DNA from: JBGQOJ01 sp052119585
GTDB taxonomy: Bacteria > Pseudomonadota > Alphaproteobacteria > Rhodobacterales > Rhodobacteraceae
Direction of reading: 5' to 3'
Assembly (NCBI RefSeq): GCF_052119585.1
Contig: NZ_JBGQOJ010000016.1
Location: forward strand, 9,483-73,482
DNA length: 64,000 nt
The translations under genes and the position numbers were made by a program. Under the pieces are notes generated by a model. It worked only from the letters and a program-made list of their open reading frames with translations. It ran no database searches and was not told where the DNA came from. Positions within the stretch are counted from its first letter, which is position 1, and each line of letters begins with the position of its first letter. This document shows, piece by piece, positions 34,713 through 43,492 of the stretch.

Positions 34713-36641
34713 TCAGGCGCGCTTGCCGGCGATCATCGCGACACCCAGAACTTCAAGCACCTTGGCCTCGATGTCCTTGGCGCTCAACCTTGCGTCGGCA
34801 TACATATCTTCGGGGCTGGCATGGTCGATAAATGTGTCGGGCAGAACCATCGACCGGAATTTGAGGCCCGTGTCAAACACACCTTCCTCCGCCAACAGTT
34901 GCGCCACATGAGAGCCGAAACCGCCGATAGCGCCTTCTTCGATCGTAATCAGTGCCTCATGGTCGCGGGCCAGTGTCAGGATCAGGTCACGATCCAGCGG
35001 CTTGGCGAACCGCGCATCGGCAACGGTCGGCGTGATCCCCCTGACCGAAAGCGCTTCGGCCGCCTTTTGAACCTCTGTCAGACGCGTCCCGAAGGACAGG
35101 ATCGCAACCCGCGCCCCTTGGGCTATCATCCGGCCTTTGCCAATCTCCAGCGGAATACCGCGCTCTGGCAAATCAACGCCGACCCCCTCGCCGCGGGGAA
35201 AGCGGAATGCGCTTGGGCCATCGTCGATGCTAAGTGCGGTCGCCACCATATGCATCAACTCCGCCTCGTCGGCGGCCGCCATCACCACGAAACCGGGCAG
35301 ATTCGCCAAAAACGCGATGTCGAACGCACCGGCATGGGTGGCCCCGTCTGCCCCGACCAATCCCGCGCGATCAATGGCAAAGCGCACCGGCAAGCGCTGA
35401 ATGGCAACGTCATGCACGACCTGATCGTAGCCACGCTGCAAAAACGTAGAATACATGGCGCAAATCGGTTTCATCCCACCCGCCGCCAAGGCTGCGGAAA
35501 AGGTAACACCGTGCTGCTCGGCGATGCCGACGTCGAAACAGCGGCTTGGATACCGCTCTGCGAACAGGTTCAGACCGGTGCCGTCGGGCATTGCCGCCGT
35601 CACGGCGACGATTTTGTCATCCCGCGCCGCTTCGGCCACCAGCGTTTTACCGAACACCGATGTATAGGACGGCGCGTTCGATGGCGTCTTGTTCTGCTCT
35701 CCGGTCAAAACGTTGAATTTGGCCGTCGCGTGGCCCCTGTCGCGTGCCATTTCGGCGGGGGCATAGCCTTTGCCCTTTTTGGTAATCGCATGGATCAGAA
35801 CAGGGCCGGTCGCGCGATCGCGCACCGTGCGCAGCAATGGCAGAATCTGGTCAAGGTCGTGCCCGTCAATTGGCCCGATATAGGAAAACCCCAGTTCTTC
35901 GAACAAGGTTCCGCCAACGGCCATGCCTTTCAGCAATTCCTTGGCCCGCCGCGCACCTTCCTGAAACGGCGGAGGCAGCAGGCTGACCGCGCCTTTGGCC
36001 GCCGCCTTGAATTCCTGAAACGGGGCGCCCGCGTAAAGGCTCGACAAATAGGCCGACATCGCGCCCACGGGGGGGGCAATGCTCATCTCGTTATCATTCA
36101 GGATCACGATCATCTTTTTCTTCAGATGGCCCGCATTGTTCATCGCCTCATAGGCCATGCCCGCGCTCATGGAGCCATCCCCGATCACCGCGATACAGTC
36201 GCCGATGCCGTATTCGGGTGCCCCGCCGAGATCCCGCGCCACGGCAAAGCCCAACGCGGCGGAAATGGACGTGGAACTATGCGCCGCGCCAAAAGGGTCA
36301 AACGCGCTTTCGGACCGTTTGGTAAAGCCCGACAAGCCGCCCTTCATTCGCAGCGTGCGAATACGGTCGCGCCGCCCGGTCAGGATCTTGTGCGGATAGC
36401 ACTGATGGCCCACGTCCCAGATCAGGCGGTCGCGCGGCGTGTCGAACACCGCGTGGATCGCCACGGTCAGTTCGACCACCCCAAGCCCGGCCCCGAGATG
36501 CCCGCCGGTCTCTGACACGGCACTGATCGTCTCGGCGCGCACTTCGTCTGCCAGCCTGTGCAGTTCGCGGTCGCTGAACTGCTTCATATCGGCAGGCACA
36601 TGGACACGGTCCAAAAGCGGGGTAAGGGGTCTATTCGTCAT
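34713..36641 (-). CDS. dxs: Dxs, 1-deoxy-D-xylulose-5-phosphate synthase
   Basis: Thiamine-diphosphate enzyme that condenses pyruvate and glyceraldehyde 3-phosphate, first step of the MEP isoprenoid route. 642 residues, normal. The ThDP-binding motif GDGSMSAGMAYEAMNNAG (about 152-169), the transketolase-like pyrimidine domain with DRAGLVGADGATHAGAFDIAFL, and the C-terminal domain are intact. Last gene of xseB-ispA-dxs. A 24-base gap separates it from ispA. Confidence 0.97.
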   Translation of the reverse strand: MTNRPLTPLLDRVHVPADMKQFSDRELHRLADEVRAETISAVSETGGHLGAGLGVVELTVAIHAVFDTPRDRLIWDVGHQCYPHKILTGRRDRIRTLRMKGGLSGFTKRSESAFDPFGAAHSSTSISAALGFAVARDLGGAPEYGIGDCIAVIGDGSMSAGMAYEAMNNAGHLKKKMIVILNDNEMSIAPPVGAMSAYLSSLYAGAPFQEFKAAAKGAVSLLPPPFQEGARRAKELLKGMAVGGTLFEELGFSYIGPIDGHDLDQILPLLRTVRDRATGPVLIHAITKKGKGYAPAEMARDRGHATAKFNVLTGEQNKTPSNAPSYTSVFGKTLVAEAARDDKIVAVTAAMPDGTGLNLFAERYPSRCFDVGIAEQHGVTFSAALAAGGMKPICAMYSTFLQRGYDQVVHDVAIQRLPVRFAIDRAGLVGADGATHAGAFDIAFLANLPGFVVMAAADEAELMHMVATALSIDDGPSAFRFPRGEGVGVDLPERGIPLEIGKGRMIAQGARVAILSFGTRLTEVQKAAEALSVRGITPTVADARFAKPLDRDLILTLARDHEALITIEEGAIGGFGSHVAQLLAEEGVFDTGLKFRSMVLPDTFIDHASPEDMYADARLSAKDIEAKVLEVLGVAMIAGKRA

Positions 36642-36665
36642 CGCACGCAGCCCTCCGGGGCCATA

Positions 36666-37535
36666 TCAAGTCTCGCGGGCAATAACGAAACGCGCCGCCT
36701 GTCGCAAGCATTCCGCAGCCGCGCCGTAGGGCGCCAGCGCCGCTTCTGCCTCGCTTACCAGATCCCTGGCTTTCGCCTTAGCCCCGTCCAGGCCCAGCAA
36801 TGACACAAAGGTCGCCTTGCCTGCATCAGCATCCTTCTGAAGGCGCTTGCCCGCTTTGGCGGCATCTCCCTCTACATCCAAGATGTCGTCGGCGATCTGA
36901 AAGGCAAGGCCCAGCGCCCGCGCATAGTGCCGCAGCGGGGTCACATCTGCCCCCCCAAGAACCGCGCCCGCCTCTGCCGACCACGATATCAGTGCGCCGG
37001 TTTTATTGCGCTGAAGCCCGGTAATCTGGTCCAGCGTCAGCGGCAACGCAGCCGTTTCCGCCGCAATATCCTGCGCCTGCCCCAGAACCATGCCCTGCGC
37101 ACCGGATGCCCGCGCCAAAGACGCCATCAGCGCCACCCGAACCGCCGGATCTGGCGCACAGTCTGCCCGTGCCAACACGTCAAACGCCAGCGTTTGCAGT
37201 GCATCCCCGACGAGAACCGCCGTCGCATTGTTCCATTTGACATGCACCGTCGGCTGGCCCCGCCGCAGGTCGTCATCATCCATGCAGGGCAGGTCATCAT
37301 GGACCAGAGAATAGGCATGCATGGACTCTATCGCGGTTGCCGCAAAGACCGATTGCGCGGCGGGAATGCCATGCAACCGCGCGCTTTCAATCACCAGAAA
37401 TCCGCGCAGGCGCTTTCCACCGGACGTGGCATACCGCATGCCATGCACCACCGGGACATCGGCAAAATCCGCCAGAACAGTGTCTAAACAAGCCTGAACC
37501 TGCGCCGCGGCCCCGGTCAATGCTGCGGGAAACAC
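36666..37535 (-). CDS. ispA: IspA, farnesyl/geranyl diphosphate synthase (polyprenyl synthetase)
   Basis: 289 residues. Both aspartate-rich motifs for Mg-diphosphate binding are present: DDLPCMDDDDLRRG (about 80-93) and FQIADDILD near 212-220, with GGKRLRGFL and QRNKTGALI also typical. It elongates DMAPP/GPP with IPP to short-chain prenyl diphosphates. GTG start abutting the xseB TAG. Clusters with dxs, so entry to the MEP pathway and chain elongation are co-regulated. Confidence 0.93.
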   Translation of the reverse strand: MFPAALTGAAAQVQACLDTVLADFADVPVVHGMRYATSGGKRLRGFLVIESARLHGIPAAQSVFAATAIESMHAYSLVHDDLPCMDDDDLRRGQPTVHVKWNNATAVLVGDALQTLAFDVLARADCAPDPAVRVALMASLARASGAQGMVLGQAQDIAAETAALPLTLDQITGLQRNKTGALISWSAEAGAVLGGADVTPLRHYARALGLAFQIADDILDVEGDAAKAGKRLQKDADAGKATFVSLLGLDGAKAKARDLVSEAEAALAPYGAAAECLRQAARFVIARET

Positions 37536-37778
37536 CTAAAGGCCTTCCACCGGCTTCAGACCCACTGCCGCACCGCCTTCGCCCAGGGTAATCGCCGCCA
37601 CTTTTTCCTCGGCCTCTTTCAGTTTGGCCTCGCACCGCGCCTTCAGGGCGGCACCGCGTTCGTATAATGTGATCGACTGCTCAAGCGGCACGTCGCCATT
37701 CTCAAGCTGCGCGACAACGCGCTCCAGTTCGGCCATCGCCTGCTCGAAACTCATCTCTGCCACTGCCGTCTCGCTCAT
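37536..37778 (-). CDS. xseB: XseB, exodeoxyribonuclease VII small subunit
   Basis: 80 residues with the family core SFEQAMAELERVVAQLENGDVPLEQSITLYERG and a Lys-rich helix following. XseB caps the XseA long subunit in exonuclease VII, which degrades single-stranded DNA. The ATG at 37778 overlaps the TGA (37777-37775) of the histone-deacetylase-family remnant upstream, showing the ancestral operon junction. The TAG is followed directly by the ispA GTG. Confidence 0.93.
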   Translation of the reverse strand: MSETAVAEMSFEQAMAELERVVAQLENGDVPLEQSITLYERGAALKARCEAKLKEAEEKVAAITLGEGGAAVGLKPVEGL

Positions 37779-37873
37779 GCGCCTCGCTCCATCAAAACAC
37801 CCGTATGCGCCGCGACATGCGCGGCGAGGGCAAACAGATCATATCCCCCCGCCAAAGTCGAGGCAACGCCACC
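37775..37873 (-). pseudogene. 3' remnant of a histone deacetylase-family gene
   Basis: On the minus strand, in one open frame ending TGA at 37777-37775, the last 32 codons read like the C-terminus of acetoin utilisation/histone deacetylase-family proteins: a VAST-L-GGYDL motif followed by FALAAHVAAH and LMERGA. An intact family member has about 300 residues, and nothing else of it is seen between here and petR (37948). Its stop overlaps the xseB ATG (ATGA), the arrangement expected for an intact upstream operon gene. I infer a deletion that removed nearly the whole gene. The assignment rests on a short match. Confidence 0.6.
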
Positions 37874-37947
37874 TTCCCACAGCGCGTTGGCTGCGTTATC
37901 AGGACCAGCCCATACACCAACCGTCCCCTCTGCAGACGTGGGTTTTT

Positions 37948-38652
37948 CTAGTCGGGGGCAAGCATATAGCCCGCACCGCGCACCGTCTGCAGATAGCGCG
38001 GCTGCTTTGGATCCGCCTCGATCTTACGGCGCAATCGGGTGATCTGCACATCGACGGCCCGTTCCTGGGCCTGACTGCGATCACGCCCCAGATCCTCGAC
38101 CAGCTTGGTTCTGCTGACCGCCTCGCCGGGGGCGGAGGCAAAGATCCGCATCAGCTGGCTTTCGGTCGCGGTCAGCCGGACGGGCATTTCGCCCTGCCAC
38201 ATCTCAGCCCGCTCCACGTCATAGCGCACCGGCCCCAAGTGCAGCACCTTCGGTCCCAGATCGACCGCAACCGCCTGCGGCACCCGTCGCAGAATCGCGT
38301 TGATCCGGAGTAGCAGCTCTTTTGGCTCGAACGGCTTCGCCAGATAGTCATCCGCGCCCGCCTCCAGCCCTTCGATCCGTTCCGACGTCTCGCCCTTGGC
38401 GGTCAGCAGCAATATCGGCGTCGTCAGCGTCTTGCGCAGGGCGCGCGTCAGGGCAACGCCATCTTCGCCCGGCATCATCACATCCAGAACGATCATATCG
38501 AATTCCAGACCACCCAGCAGGCGCCGCGCATGTGCTGCGTCCCGTGCCGCGCTAACCCAGAATCCGTGGCGCACCAGAAATTTCTGCAACAGGCCCCGAA
38601 TGCGCTCGTCATCATCAACGATCAGCAAATGTACGTCGGTTGTGGGCGTCAT
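37948..38652 (-). CDS. petR: PetR-like OmpR-family response regulator
   Basis: 234 residues: receiver domain (about 8-122; acidic pocket DDD near 17-19, phospho-acceptor Asp in IVLDVMMPGEDG, switch Thr in LLLTAKG, Lys in LAKPFEP) and winged-helix DNA-binding domain (about 140-230; RAVDVQITRLRRKIEADPKQPRYLQTVRGAGYML). Directly preceded, with an ATGA overlap, by a MarR-type gene, the petP-petR arrangement known from Rhodobacter capsulatus, where petR is needed for bc1-dependent growth. No histidine kinase is adjacent. Confidence 0.85.
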   Translation of the reverse strand: MTPTTDVHLLIVDDDERIRGLLQKFLVRHGFWVSAARDAAHARRLLGGLEFDMIVLDVMMPGEDGVALTRALRKTLTTPILLLTAKGETSERIEGLEAGADDYLAKPFEPKELLLRINAILRRVPQAVAVDLGPKVLHLGPVRYDVERAEMWQGEMPVRLTATESQLMRIFASAPGEAVSRTKLVEDLGRDRSQAQERAVDVQITRLRRKIEADPKQPRYLQTVRGAGYMLAPD

Positions 38653-39161
38653 TGGCTTGAATCCTTCATCACCTGAAAGTGCATGCGCATCTCGGGGTCC
38701 ATCATCGCCTCAAGCACCTGCCTGAACCCTGCTACCGCAACAGGCCCCGCCGCGCGATAGGCCGCACGCATTCGTGTTCTTTGTGCCTCGCTCAACTCTT
38801 TCTCCAACTCCAGACCGGAGGCGGTCAAAAACAGGTGGCGTTCGCGCTTGTCCAGCCGCCCCACACGGCTTTCCACCAGCCCGTCCGCGATCAGAGAGCG
38901 CAAAACCCGGTTCAGCGATTGTTTGGTCACCCCCAGAACGGCCAGCAGGTTATTTACGGTCGTACCGGGGCTGCGATGGATGAAATGCACGGCACGGTGA
39001 TGGGCGCGGCCGTATTCGTAATTCGCCAGAATTCTGTCAGGATCGGCCGTAAAACCGCGATAGGCAAAGAACATCGCCTCGATCCCCTTGCGCAACTGTT
39101 CGTCCGTAAGGAAAAGCAGCCCCTCGCCGCCCTGTGCGCTTGACCCTGGCCCGTCGGACAT
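38649..39161 (-). CDS. petP: PetP-like MarR-family transcriptional regulator
   Basis: 170 residues with a MarR winged helix: helix-turn-helix around VNNLLAVLGVTKQSLNRVLRSLIADGLVES and the wing VGRLDKRERHLFLTASG. Paired with the PetR-like regulator (stop/start overlap), as in Rhodobacter petPR, so it probably modulates cytochrome bc1 or respiratory gene expression (family-based inference). ATG 39161 is chosen because AGAGGAG lies at the right distance; the ATG 18 bases upstream does not have one. Divergent from ilvE. Confidence 0.83.
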   Translation of the reverse strand: MSDGPGSSAQGGEGLLFLTDEQLRKGIEAMFFAYRGFTADPDRILANYEYGRAHHRAVHFIHRSPGTTVNNLLAVLGVTKQSLNRVLRSLIADGLVESRVGRLDKRERHLFLTASGLELEKELSEAQRTRMRAAYRAAGPVAVAGFRQVLEAMMDPEMRMHFQVMKDSSQ

Positions 39162-39342
39162 GACTGCTCCTCTCGACATAATTTTAATTTTGCCTGATTT
39201 TAAGTCAGTCTTGTTGACTTTCCAAGAATCAATTGTTAGCGATTTCTACAATTCGCGCAACTTTATGTCCGCATCGGCCTTAAAATGCGCAACATATGCA
39301 AATATGGCGGAAAATCCCGCCTTGAATGAAAAGGATCGAATG

Positions 39343-40212
39343 ATGGCTGGATCATATGCAGACCGCGACGGCTTTATCTGGATGGATGGCAAACTGGTGC
39401 CGTGGCGCGATGCAAACGTGCATATCCTGACCCATGCCATGCACTATGCCAGCTCTGTCTTCGAGGGAGAGCGGTGCTATAACGGCAAGATCTTCAAAAG
39501 CCGCGACCATTCAGAGCGTCTGCTGCGCTCCGGTCAGCTGCTTGACATGGTTATCCCCTATACCGTCGACCAGATCGAGGCGGCGAAATACGAGGCACTG
39601 AAGGCCAACAACCTGACAGACGCCTATGTGCGCGTCATCGCGTTTCGCGGTGCCGGAGAGATGATGGGTGTTGCGGCCAACTTGAACCCGGTTCGCATGG
39701 CTGTGGCCGTTTGGGAATGGGGTGCCTATTACGGCGACGCCAAGATGAAAGGCGCAAAGCTGGACATCTCAAAATGGAAACGCCCCTCGCCTGAAACAAT
39801 CCCCTGTGCGGCAAAGGCCGCCGGTCTGTACATGATCTGCACCATGTCCAAACACGCGGCAGAGGCAAAAGGCTGTTCCGACGCGATGATGTTCGACTAT
39901 CGCGGCTATGTCGCCGAGGCGACGGGCGCCAATATCTTCTTCGTGAAAGACGGCGAAGTGCACACACCGCTGCCCGATTGCTTTCTCAACGGACTTACAC
40001 GCCAAACCGTGATCGGCATGCTGAAGGCCAAAGGCATCACCGTGCATGAACGTCACATCATGCCCGAGGAACTGGAAGGATTCGAGCAGTGCTGGCTGAC
40101 CGGCACCGCCGCCGAAGTAACCCCTGTGGGCCAGATCGGTGACCATACGTTTGAGGTCGGCGCATTGACGCGCGAGATCGCGGAAGACTACGAAAAGCTC
40201 GTTCGCGCCTGA
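39343..40212 (+). CDS. ilvE: IlvE, branched-chain amino acid aminotransferase
   Basis: 289-residue class IV PLP aminotransferase for Leu, Ile and Val. HYASSVFEGERCYNGKIF, AYVRVIAFRGAGEMMGV, CAAKAAGLYMICTMSKHAAE (PLP-lysine region) and DYRGYVAEATGANIFFVKDG are diagnostic. The start is ATG 39343 (MAGSYADRDGFIWMDG), seven bases after AAGGA; an earlier ATG at 39304 would add 13 residues without a good ribosome site. Followed by a strong terminator, so it is transcribed alone. Confidence 0.95.
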   Translation: MAGSYADRDGFIWMDGKLVPWRDANVHILTHAMHYASSVFEGERCYNGKIFKSRDHSERLLRSGQLLDMVIPYTVDQIEAAKYEALKANNLTDAYVRVIAFRGAGEMMGVAANLNPVRMAVAVWEWGAYYGDAKMKGAKLDISKWKRPSPETIPCAAKAAGLYMICTMSKHAAEAKGCSDAMMFDYRGYVAEATGANIFFVKDGEVHTPLPDCFLNGLTRQTVIGMLKAKGITVHERHIMPEELEGFEQCWLTGTAAEVTPVGQIGDHTFEVGALTREIAEDYEKLVRA

Positions 40213-40231
40213 TAAAAGTCTGTATTTGTGG

Positions 40232-40260
40232 AAAAGGGTCGGCGCAGGCCGGCCCTTTTT
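40232..40260 (+). terminator. ilvE terminator
   Basis: 12-bp stem AAAAGGGTCGGC / GCCGGCCCTTTT (one G-T pair) with a GCAG loop and a final T, 19 bases after the ilvE stop. The symmetric A/T flanks could serve the opposite strand too. Confidence 0.9.
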
Positions 40261-40263
40261 ACG

Positions 40264-40458
40264 TCAAACCTGCCGGCCCCGCGCGATCCGCAGAAACTGC
40301 CTTAGGGACGCGCTTTTGATCGGCACAGTCACCGGCCTGCGATGCAGGGCGCGGGTGGCCGGATGCAAATCGCCCATCTGCCGTTCGATTGCCACAAAGG
40401 CTGGCAGCCGGCTGGTCGCAACCTCGGCTCTGGGGTGGTCAAGGATATGTCGTGTCAT
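40264..40458 (-). CDS. Small hypothetical protein (64 aa)
   Basis: 64 codons from ATG 40458, preceded by a good AGGAG seven bases upstream. The product is basic (many Arg), with no signal peptide or membrane segment: it begins MTRHILDHPRAEV and ends RQFLRIARGRQV. It occupies the space between the ilvE terminator and the DMT gene and would be transcribed leftward into that terminator. No family recognised. Coding status rests on the ribosome site and the intact frame. Confidence 0.45.
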   Translation of the reverse strand: MTRHILDHPRAEVATSRLPAFVAIERQMGDLHPATRALHRRPVTVPIKSASLRQFLRIARGRQV

Positions 40459-40557
40459 ATCGTTCTCCTGTCTTTGCAGCGGAGCAGTCCGCATGGCAAG
40501 GTGCGCGACCTTACCACAACGCGCCGGATTTGCGAAATAACATGAGCCCTTTGTCGC

Positions 40558-41484
40558 CTATCCGCCCGGCGTCATCGCCTTGCGCTGACGGTCCCGCTGA
40601 ATTCCCAACTGCCGCTCTCGCCAGATGATCAGAACGCCTGCCAGAATGACCAGCGCGGCACCCGCCAGCATCACCAACGTCGGCACCTCGCCAAAGACAA
40701 AATACCCGATCGCCAGCGCAAACAGCATGCTGGCATATTCGAACGGCGCGATGACCGATGCGTCCGCAAACCGGTAGCTGGATGTCAGGAATATCTGCCC
40801 GATGCCCCCCAGCAATCCCGCGCAAAGCAACAACGCCGCCTCGCTCAGGGTCGGGACGACCCAGCCAAAGGGAATTGTGATCAGCGACAGAACGGTCGAA
40901 GTGACCGAAAAGTAGAACACGATGGCCGAGGTCCGCTCGATATTAACCAGTTTACGCACGAACACCTGTGCCAAAGCCGAAAATACCGCCCCCATCAGCA
41001 CCACAGTCGCGCCCAGCGTTTCACGGCTGCCCAAGGCACCGCTCGACACGGATTCAAATCGGGGCGATAGAACGATCAAGACCCCGACCAGGCCCAAAGC
41101 AACCGCTGTCAGGCGAAATGCCCGAACGTCCTCGCCCAGAAACATCGCGGCGAAAATCACCGTCAGCAAAGGCGCGGCATAGCCGATCGCCGTGACCTCG
41201 GGCAGCGGCAGCAGCCCCAGCCCGGCAAAGCCCAACCCCATCGCCATCGTCCCCGCGACCCCGCGCCAGACATGGCCCATCGGGTTCGCCGTGACCAGCC
41301 CGATCCGCAGTTCATGACGATACCACAGCCACACCAGAATGACCGGAATCGCAAAGAACGACCGCGCGAACACCGCCTGTCCCGGCGGAATATGGTCTGA
41401 CACCGATTTTATCATGCTGGCCATGATGATGAAGACCAGCACCGAGACGATCTTCAGTCCAATTCCGCGAAAGGGCTGGTTCAT
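40558..41484 (-). CDS. DMT superfamily transporter (EamA family)
   Basis: 308 residues with ten helices in two EamA repeats, for example FIIMASMIKSVSDHIPPGQAVFARSFFAIPVILVWLW at the start and PFEYASMLFALAIGYFVFGEVPTLVMLAGAALVILAG near the end, then a short basic tail. The FARSFFAIP motif places it in the group close to RhaT/riboflavin-type EamA permeases. The substrate is unknown. It begins three bases after the stop of the hydroxyacid dehydrogenase gene on the same strand, so the two are co-transcribed. Confidence 0.88.
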   Translation of the reverse strand: MNQPFRGIGLKIVSVLVFIIMASMIKSVSDHIPPGQAVFARSFFAIPVILVWLWYRHELRIGLVTANPMGHVWRGVAGTMAMGLGFAGLGLLPLPEVTAIGYAAPLLTVIFAAMFLGEDVRAFRLTAVALGLVGVLIVLSPRFESVSSGALGSRETLGATVVLMGAVFSALAQVFVRKLVNIERTSAIVFYFSVTSTVLSLITIPFGWVVPTLSEAALLLCAGLLGGIGQIFLTSSYRFADASVIAPFEYASMLFALAIGYFVFGEVPTLVMLAGAALVILAGVLIIWRERQLGIQRDRQRKAMTPGG

Positions 41485-41487
41485 GGC

Positions 41488-42444
41488 CTATCCGATCAAT
41501 CTAATCGGATTGCCCGCTATCCACGCGGCGACGGACTCGACCGTTTCACGGTAGAAGACCTCGAATGTCGCCTGAGTCGTGTATCCCAGATGCGGCGTCA
41601 AAAGCAGCTGACCGCTGGCAATCAACGCCCGGTCAAGAATGGGGTTTTCCGCCGGAACAGGCTCTGTATCGAACACATCCAGCCCGGCTTTCATATCGGG
41701 CCGCGCCCGCATGACATCCAACAGCGCGGCTGTGTCGGCAATCGGCCCGCGGGACGTGTTAACAAACACGCCGTCCGGCCTCATCGCCTGAAATGCCGCG
41801 CGCCCGATCAGCCCTTTTGACCGCTCGGACAACACCAGATGCACCGAAACCGCATCGGCGTCCGCCATCAGCGCGTTCAGGCTTGGCCGAAACCCGACAC
41901 CCGACGCCTCAGCTTTTTCCACCGTCAAATTCTGCGACCATGCGATCGGCGTCATGCCAAAGGCGCGTCCGATCGTTGCCATCTGGTTGCCGATATTGCC
42001 CAGCCCGATCAGGCCAAGCGTCAGGCCATTCAAATCACGCCCGAGCCGCTTTTGCCAGCCACCCGCAGCCAGCGACGCCGCCTCGGGAACCAGCCCCCGC
42101 GACAACGCAAGGATCATCGTCATCGCCAGTTCCGACGTTGTCGTCTTGCGCGAAGTCGTGCCCGACACAGGAATGCCCCGCGCCTTGGCCGCAGCCACAT
42201 CAATCGCGGCATTGCGTGGCCCCGTTGTGACGATCAGTTTCAGATTTGGCAGCGCCTCGATCAACGCCGCCGGAAACGCGGTGCGTTCGCGCATCAGGCA
42301 GATCACGTCGAACCCGATCAGGGTTTCTTGCAGGGCATGCTCTGGAATAGCCTCGGTGAAAAACGTGATATCAGAGCCTAATCTGGCCCAATCCGCCATA
42401 TTCCGCGCATCGCTTGTGTAGTCGTCCAGAACCGCAATCTTCAT
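41488..42444 (-). CDS. D-2-hydroxyacid dehydrogenase family protein
   Basis: 318 residues. NAD-binding domain with GLIGLGNIGNQMA (about 144-156), and the catalytic triad regions of the family: VNTSRGPI (Arg), DVFDTEPVP (Glu) and LLTPHLGY (His). Substrates may be hydroxypyruvate, glyoxylate, phosphoglycerate or other 2-keto acids; the sequence does not decide. It lies 13 bases after queG and three before the DMT gene, so a leftward operon GST-queG-dehydrogenase-DMT is likely. Confidence 0.88.
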   Translation of the reverse strand: MKIAVLDDYTSDARNMADWARLGSDITFFTEAIPEHALQETLIGFDVICLMRERTAFPAALIEALPNLKLIVTTGPRNAAIDVAAAKARGIPVSGTTSRKTTTSELAMTMILALSRGLVPEAASLAAGGWQKRLGRDLNGLTLGLIGLGNIGNQMATIGRAFGMTPIAWSQNLTVEKAEASGVGFRPSLNALMADADAVSVHLVLSERSKGLIGRAAFQAMRPDGVFVNTSRGPIADTAALLDVMRARPDMKAGLDVFDTEPVPAENPILDRALIASGQLLLTPHLGYTTQATFEVFYRETVESVAAWIAGNPIRLIG

Positions 42445-42457
42445 TTTCTTCCCCGAA

Positions 42458-43492
42458 TTACATCAGCCGGTTTACCGCCCATCGCGCCGCATCAGCGACA
42501 GTTTCGTCCGCATCATCGCAAAGGGCAACCGCAACTCTGCGCAAATCCGCGTCACCGGAATTGCCAATGGCATACAGCACATTGCGCACAAAACGGTCCC
42601 GCCCGATCCGCTTGATCGGGCTGCCGGAAAACAACGCCCGAAACCCCGCGTCGTCCAGCATGGCCAGATCCGCCAGCCTTGGCGCCCGCAAATCATCCCT
42701 TGCGGCATATTTCACCTCGCGGGCCTCCATGGCGAACTTGTTCCAAGGGCAGGCCGCAAGACAATCGTCGCACCCATAAATCCGATTCCCCATCATCGGC
42801 CGCAAGGCAACGTCGACAGGCCCCTTATGCTCAATCGTCAGATAGGAAATGCAGCGCCGCGCATCCAGCTGGAACGGCGCCGGAAACGCCCCTGTCGGAC
42901 AGATATCCAAACAGGCGGTGCAACTGCCGCAATGCTCTTCCTCTGGCGCGTCGACGGGCAGATCAAGCGTGGTAAAAATAGCGCCCAAAAAGAACCAGTT
43001 GCCCAGATCACGGGACAAAAGATTGGTGTGCTTACCCTGCCATCCCAGCCCTGCGGCCTGTCCCAGCGGTTTCTCCATCACGGGGGCGGTATCGACAAAA
43101 ACTTTGATCTCGGCATCTTTGACCTGTTCGATCAACCAGCGCCCCACGCGCTTCAGCCGCTTCTTGACCACATCGTGATAATCGCGGTTTTGGGCATAAA
43201 CAGAGACTGCCGCGCGGTCCCTCAGCGCCAGAATATCGAACGGATCATGCTCTGGCGTATAGGGTTCCGCCAGCATGATCACCGACCGGGCACCGGGCCA
43301 TAGCGACGCGGGATCGCCCCGCCATTCCATGCGGTCGGCCATCCAGCCCATTTGCCCGTGACGCCCCTGTTCGACAAACGCCGCCAATCGCGACGGGGCC
43401 AGCGGAATGGAATCCGGTCTGCAAATCCCGATCTTTGCGAACCCTTCGGTCAGGGCAAATTGCGATAGCCGCGCCTTTAGCTCTGCGCTCAA
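42458..43492 (-). CDS. queG: QueG, epoxyqueuosine reductase
   Basis: 344-residue cobalamin-dependent iron-sulfur enzyme that reduces epoxyqueuosine to queuosine at tRNA position 34. Two [4Fe-4S] motifs: CGSCTACLDICPTGAF and the later CDDCLAACPWNKFA, with the RRCISYLTIEHKG segment between. N-terminal PDSIPLAPSRLAAFVEQGRHGQMGWMADR is typical. Its ATG overlaps the stop of the glutathione transferase gene (ATGA). Confidence 0.95.
   Translation of the reverse strand: MSAELKARLSQFALTEGFAKIGICRPDSIPLAPSRLAAFVEQGRHGQMGWMADRMEWRGDPASLWPGARSVIMLAEPYTPEHDPFDILALRDRAAVSVYAQNRDYHDVVKKRLKRVGRWLIEQVKDAEIKVFVDTAPVMEKPLGQAAGLGWQGKHTNLLSRDLGNWFFLGAIFTTLDLPVDAPEEEHCGSCTACLDICPTGAFPAPFQLDARRCISYLTIEHKGPVDVALRPMMGNRIYGCDDCLAACPWNKFAMEAREVKYAARDDLRAPRLADLAMLDDAGFRALFSGSPIKRIGRDRFVRNVLYAIGNSGDADLRRVAVALCDDADETVADAARWAVNRLM

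Noticed and set aside
34821..36515. 564-codon frame opposite dxs
   Set aside because: Shadow of dxs; no ribosome site or recognisable domain.
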